A stretch of DNA of 34,587 nucleotides from Lentisphaerota bacterium (GTDB lineage: Bacteria > Verrucomicrobiota > Kiritimatiellia > RFP12 > UBA3636), in contig JALHHX010000032.1 in the NCBI GenBank assembly GCA_022837245.1, forward strand, positions 1 through 34,587, read 5' to 3'. Of this stretch, positions 32,605 to 34,587 are shown piece by piece. Position 1 is the stretch's first letter, and each line of letters opens with the position of its first letter. The notes beneath the pieces were generated by a model, which was given only the letters and a program-made list of their open reading frames with translations, was not told where the DNA came from and made no database searches. The position numbers and the translations under genes are program-made.

Positions 32605-33987
32605 CTAATCCTCGGATATGGGCTCCATCAGCGTCTCGAACACCACGATGATACCGGCGCGCGTTTCCTCGGCTGCTATCCGGGCGTCTTCCATAGCTTC
32701 GTCGTACGCCTTTAAATCGAGGCCAGCAGTCGCGCCAAGGTGGGTCTTCTTGGCGATCACTTCGTCTGGATCCATCTTCGCGAGGTCGCCAAGATTGTCG
32801 CGCACCTGATGGTACGCGTCGCGGAAAGGCATGCCGCCTGCCACGAGCTCCAGCGCGCGGTCCGTCGCGAACACCCCGGGCTCAAACGCCGAGCGCAACT
32901 TTTCCGGGTCTGGTTCCAGCCCGCCTACGAGGCGCGTCATGATGCGCAGGCTCGGCCGCGTCGCGCGGAAGCTCTCCATGAGCATCTCTTTAGAGTCCTG
33001 CAAGTCCCGGTTGTATCCACCCGGCATGGCTTTTAGCAGCGACGCGCTCCCGGCCGACAGCCCTATAAGGCGTGCCGCCTTGGCGCGTATGAGCTCGCAC
33101 ACGTCGGGGTTGTACTTCTGCGGCATGATGCTGCTTCCTGTGCAGAATTGCCTGGGGATCTTGAAGTATCCGAACTCAGGTGCCGAGAAGAGCACCAGGT
33201 CCTCGGCCAGGCGAGACAGGGTCAGCATCACGTGGCAGAGTGCCGACACCGCCACGGCCTCCGCCTTTCCGCGCGAATTGCCGGCATACATCACGTTGTG
33301 TATCGGCTCTCTGAAACCGAGAAGCTCCGAGGTCAGGTCGCGGTCGATCGGCAGCGGGACACCGTAACTCGCGGCGGAACCGAGCGGGCAGCGATCGATG
33401 AAGTCGTACGCCGCCCACAGAAGCCCCAGATCGTCGAACAACCCCTCCGCATAGCACGAACCCCATACGCCTACGCTGCTCGGCATCGCCGGTTGGAAGT
33501 GCGTGCGCCCCACCATAGGCAGCTTTTCGTGCTTGCGGGCGAACTTAAGCAACGCCTGCGCGAGCTCCACCGCCTCTTCGATGACACCGAGCATCTGGTC
33601 GCGCATGTATAGGCGGATTGCGGTGGCAACCTGGTCGTTGCGGCTCCGCCCAGTGTGGACGCGGCGGCCTAGGTCGCCTAGCTTTTCCGTGAGCGTGCGC
33701 TCGATGGCGAGATGGCAGTCCTGGTCCTCGTTGGTGATTTTGAACCTGCCGCGGCGCGCGGCCTTGGCGATTCTGCTCAGCTCTGCCACCACTGCATCGC
33801 GCTCCTCCTCGTTGAAGATGCGCGGTTCCACCTGCATCTGCGAGAGCATAGTCACATGGGCTGCCGTTCCGAGGCAATCCCATTCGACCAGATCGAGATC
33901 GAGCACGGGGTCTTTGCCAACTGTGAAAGAAAGAACCTCGGCATCGATGTCGCCGACTACAGTTTTGATGTTGGAAGTCTTTTTCAT
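32605..33987 (-). CDS. argH: Argininosuccinate lyase
   Basis: Splits argininosuccinate into arginine and fumarate, the last step of arginine synthesis. Fumarase/aspartase superfamily motifs are complete: HTGRSRNDQVAT, the catalytic-base region GRTHFQPAMPSSVG, and the signature GSSIMPQKYNPDVCELIR carrying the catalytic serine. At 460 residues it is the usual length. No Shine-Dalgarno site precedes the ATG at 33987. Upstream lies a 600-base noncoding repeat region; argG is not in the window. Confidence 0.95.
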   Translation of the reverse strand: MKKTSNIKTVVGDIDAEVLSFTVGKDPVLDLDLVEWDCLGTAAHVTMLSQMQVEPRIFNEEERDAVVAELSRIAKAARRGRFKITNEDQDCHLAIERTLTEKLGDLGRRVHTGRSRNDQVATAIRLYMRDQMLGVIEEAVELAQALLKFARKHEKLPMVGRTHFQPAMPSSVGVWGSCYAEGLFDDLGLLWAAYDFIDRCPLGSAASYGVPLPIDRDLTSELLGFREPIHNVMYAGNSRGKAEAVAVSALCHVMLTLSRLAEDLVLFSAPEFGYFKIPRQFCTGSSIMPQKYNPDVCELIRAKAARLIGLSAGSASLLKAMPGGYNRDLQDSKEMLMESFRATRPSLRIMTRLVGGLEPDPEKLRSAFEPGVFATDRALELVAGGMPFRDAYHQVRDNLGDLAKMDPDEVIAKKTHLGATAGLDLKAYDEAMEDARIAAEETRAGIIVVFETLMEPISED

Positions 33988-34068
33988 GTTCGTTTCAGTA
34001 ATATTGAACCACTTGCAAGCAGATATCCTACCAAAAAAACGTTGGTCGCAACAGAGGAAAAGGATGGA

Positions 34069-34259
34069 GGTATCCGCAGATTTGCCCTTGCTACGTGGGA
34101 GGTATCCGCAGATGGCGCAGATTACCGCGGATTTTGCTCTTGTTACGTAATATATCTCACGCGAAGACGCGAAGGCGCGAAGCTCTTGCTACGTGCCCTT
34201 ACTACGTGTAAGTTATCCGCAGATTTCGCAGATTACCGCAGATTTTCCCTTGCTACGTG
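34069..34259 (+). repeat. Three ATCCGCAGAT-type repeats with CTTGCTACGTG ends
   Basis: Copy B (34101-34148) and copy C (34212-34259) are 48-base versions beginning T-ATCCGCAGAT, continuing GCAGATTACCGC and ending CTTG-TACGT. Copy A (34069-34097) lacks the middle. CTTGCTACGTG-like sequence also closes two shorter segments, giving five occurrences (near 34087, 34138, 34184, 34196 and 34247). The blocks are intergenic, unequal and interrupted by the CACGCGAAG unit, so they are not a CRISPR array. Other copies in the genome would be expected. Confidence 0.75.
34158..34183 (+). repeat. Third copy of the CACGCGAAG inverted-repeat unit
   Basis: Twenty-six bases matching the boundary repeats of the GxxExxY island (24 of 26 with the left copy, 25 of 26 with the right), about 5 kb from it, between copies B and C of the ATCCGCAGAT repeat. 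No GxxExxY coding sequence is attached. Confidence 0.8.
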
Positions 34260-34344
34260 CTTAGCTGCCGTGGTTGCATAGCGCGAAGCGGCTAGTACCT
34301 AAAACCTAACACCTTCTCCACGGCGCGGGGCTTTTTACCCTCTT

Positions 34345-34369
34345 CCCGCAAGCAGGCTCTGCTTGCGGG
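34345..34369. repeat. Perfect 11-bp-stem palindrome
   Basis: CCCGCAAGCAG, loop GCT, CTGCTTGCGGG. It is a very stable hairpin in either strand but has no U tract on either side, so it reads as a palindromic intergenic repeat rather than a terminator. Confidence 0.6.
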
Positions 34370-34383
34370 GCGCTCCTTGGTTT

Positions 34384-34433
34384 GTAGTGTGCCCGTCAGG
34401 GCATGCCGCGTCAGCGCCTCACGGCGCCACTAC
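34384..34433. repeat. Branched palindromic repeat
   Basis: GTAGTG (34384-34389) is complementary to CACTAC (34428-34433). Inside are two independent hairpins, GCCC-GTCA-GGGC (34391-34402) and GCGCC-TCAC-GGCGC (34414-34427), giving a three-way junction. A related hairpin, CGCC-TCAT-GGCG, follows at 34452-34463. Confidence 0.55.
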
Positions 34434-34470
34434 GAACAACGCCCCCGCCAACGCCTCATGGCGCCAATAA

Positions 34471-34492
34471 CCGCTAATGCCCCCGCTAATGC
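34471..34492 (+). repeat. Short tandem CCGCTAATGC repeat
   Basis: CCGCTAATGC occurs at 34471-34480 and 34483-34492, a 12-base unit repeated. Part of the noncoding repeat-rich end of the window. Confidence 0.5.
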
Positions 34493-34520
34493 GCCCAAGG
34501 ATATCGCTTGCATATCGGTT

Positions 34521-34576
34521 CGTGTCCGGTGTAGCATTGGTTAATTGGATTAACGAATTTTGGCGCCGGGGACACG
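34521..34576. repeat. Nested inverted repeat at the window end
   Basis: CGTGTCC (34521-34527) is complementary to GGACACG (34570-34576), enclosing a smaller stem TTAAT-TGG-ATTAA (34541-34553). The sequence runs off the window, so its wider context is unknown. Confidence 0.45.
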
Positions 34577-34587
34577 ACAACCCGGTA

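Noticed and set aside
34069..34259. CRISPR array
   Set aside because: Units differ in length, one is internally deleted, spacing is irregular, and no cas genes are nearby.
33712..34281. Plus-strand open frame running from antisense argH into the noncoding tail
   Set aside because: Its repeated SADGADYRGF / SADFADYRRF peptides are translations of the ATCCGCAGAT DNA repeats, not protein conservation.
34345..34369. Rho-independent terminator
   Set aside because: A strong stem but no U tract on either strand, and no gene ends next to it.

Overview
The window reads as chromosomal DNA of a Gram-negative bacterium. Most genes are G+C-rich (a hand count of two lysS lines, 27901-28020, gives about 61 %). 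Evidence for an outer membrane is a UDP-glucosamine N-acyltransferase (lpxD), a Skp/OmpH periplasmic chaperone, and a YdbH/YnbE/YdbL-like set whose E. coli counterparts bridge the two membranes. A GxxExxY-family gene flanked by inverted repeats, several intergenic repeat families, frequent weak or absent Shine-Dalgarno sites and some TTG starts fit the PVC group (Kiritimatiellota, Lentisphaerota or Verrucomicrobiota). No rRNA or marker phylogeny is available here, so that placement is inference.

Layout. 1-1311: a dyad-repeat leader and carboxynorspermidine decarboxylase. 1321-6295 (minus): pgi, a dolichyl-phosphate-type family 2 glycosyltransferase and a GAF-domain PTS enzyme I (ptsP). 6483-7649 (plus): an M14 zinc carboxypeptidase. 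7683-16796 (minus): pilB, pilC, an HtrA-like protease, a large PDZ protein that looks protease-derived, and leuS. 17036-21181 (plus): a tightly overlapping five-gene operon, ydbH-like, ynbE-like lipoprotein, ydbL-like, a small signal peptidase I and a membrane-anchored NTF2-like protein. 21182-21596: noncoding, containing a good sigma-70 promoter for 21597-24302 (ompH, lpxD, galE), which closes with a rho-independent terminator. 24448-28413: a promoter covered by two NrdR boxes, then adenosylcobalamin-dependent ribonucleotide reductase and lysS. 28444-29198: a small A+T-rich island bounded by 31-bp inverted repeats, carrying a GxxExxY gene and the 3' remnant of a second one. 29262-30008: a membrane-anchored dual-specificity phosphatase. 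29980-33987 (minus): argH, an AI-2E/PerM family membrane protein and dinB. 33988-34587: about 600 bases of noncoding repeats.

Most genes are core housekeeping or envelope functions. The parts most worth a second look are the five-gene YdbH-type operon, the inverted-repeat-bounded GxxExxY island with related repeat modules near the window end, the tandem NrdR boxes, and the structured noncoding stretches at 21182-21493 and 34069-34587.
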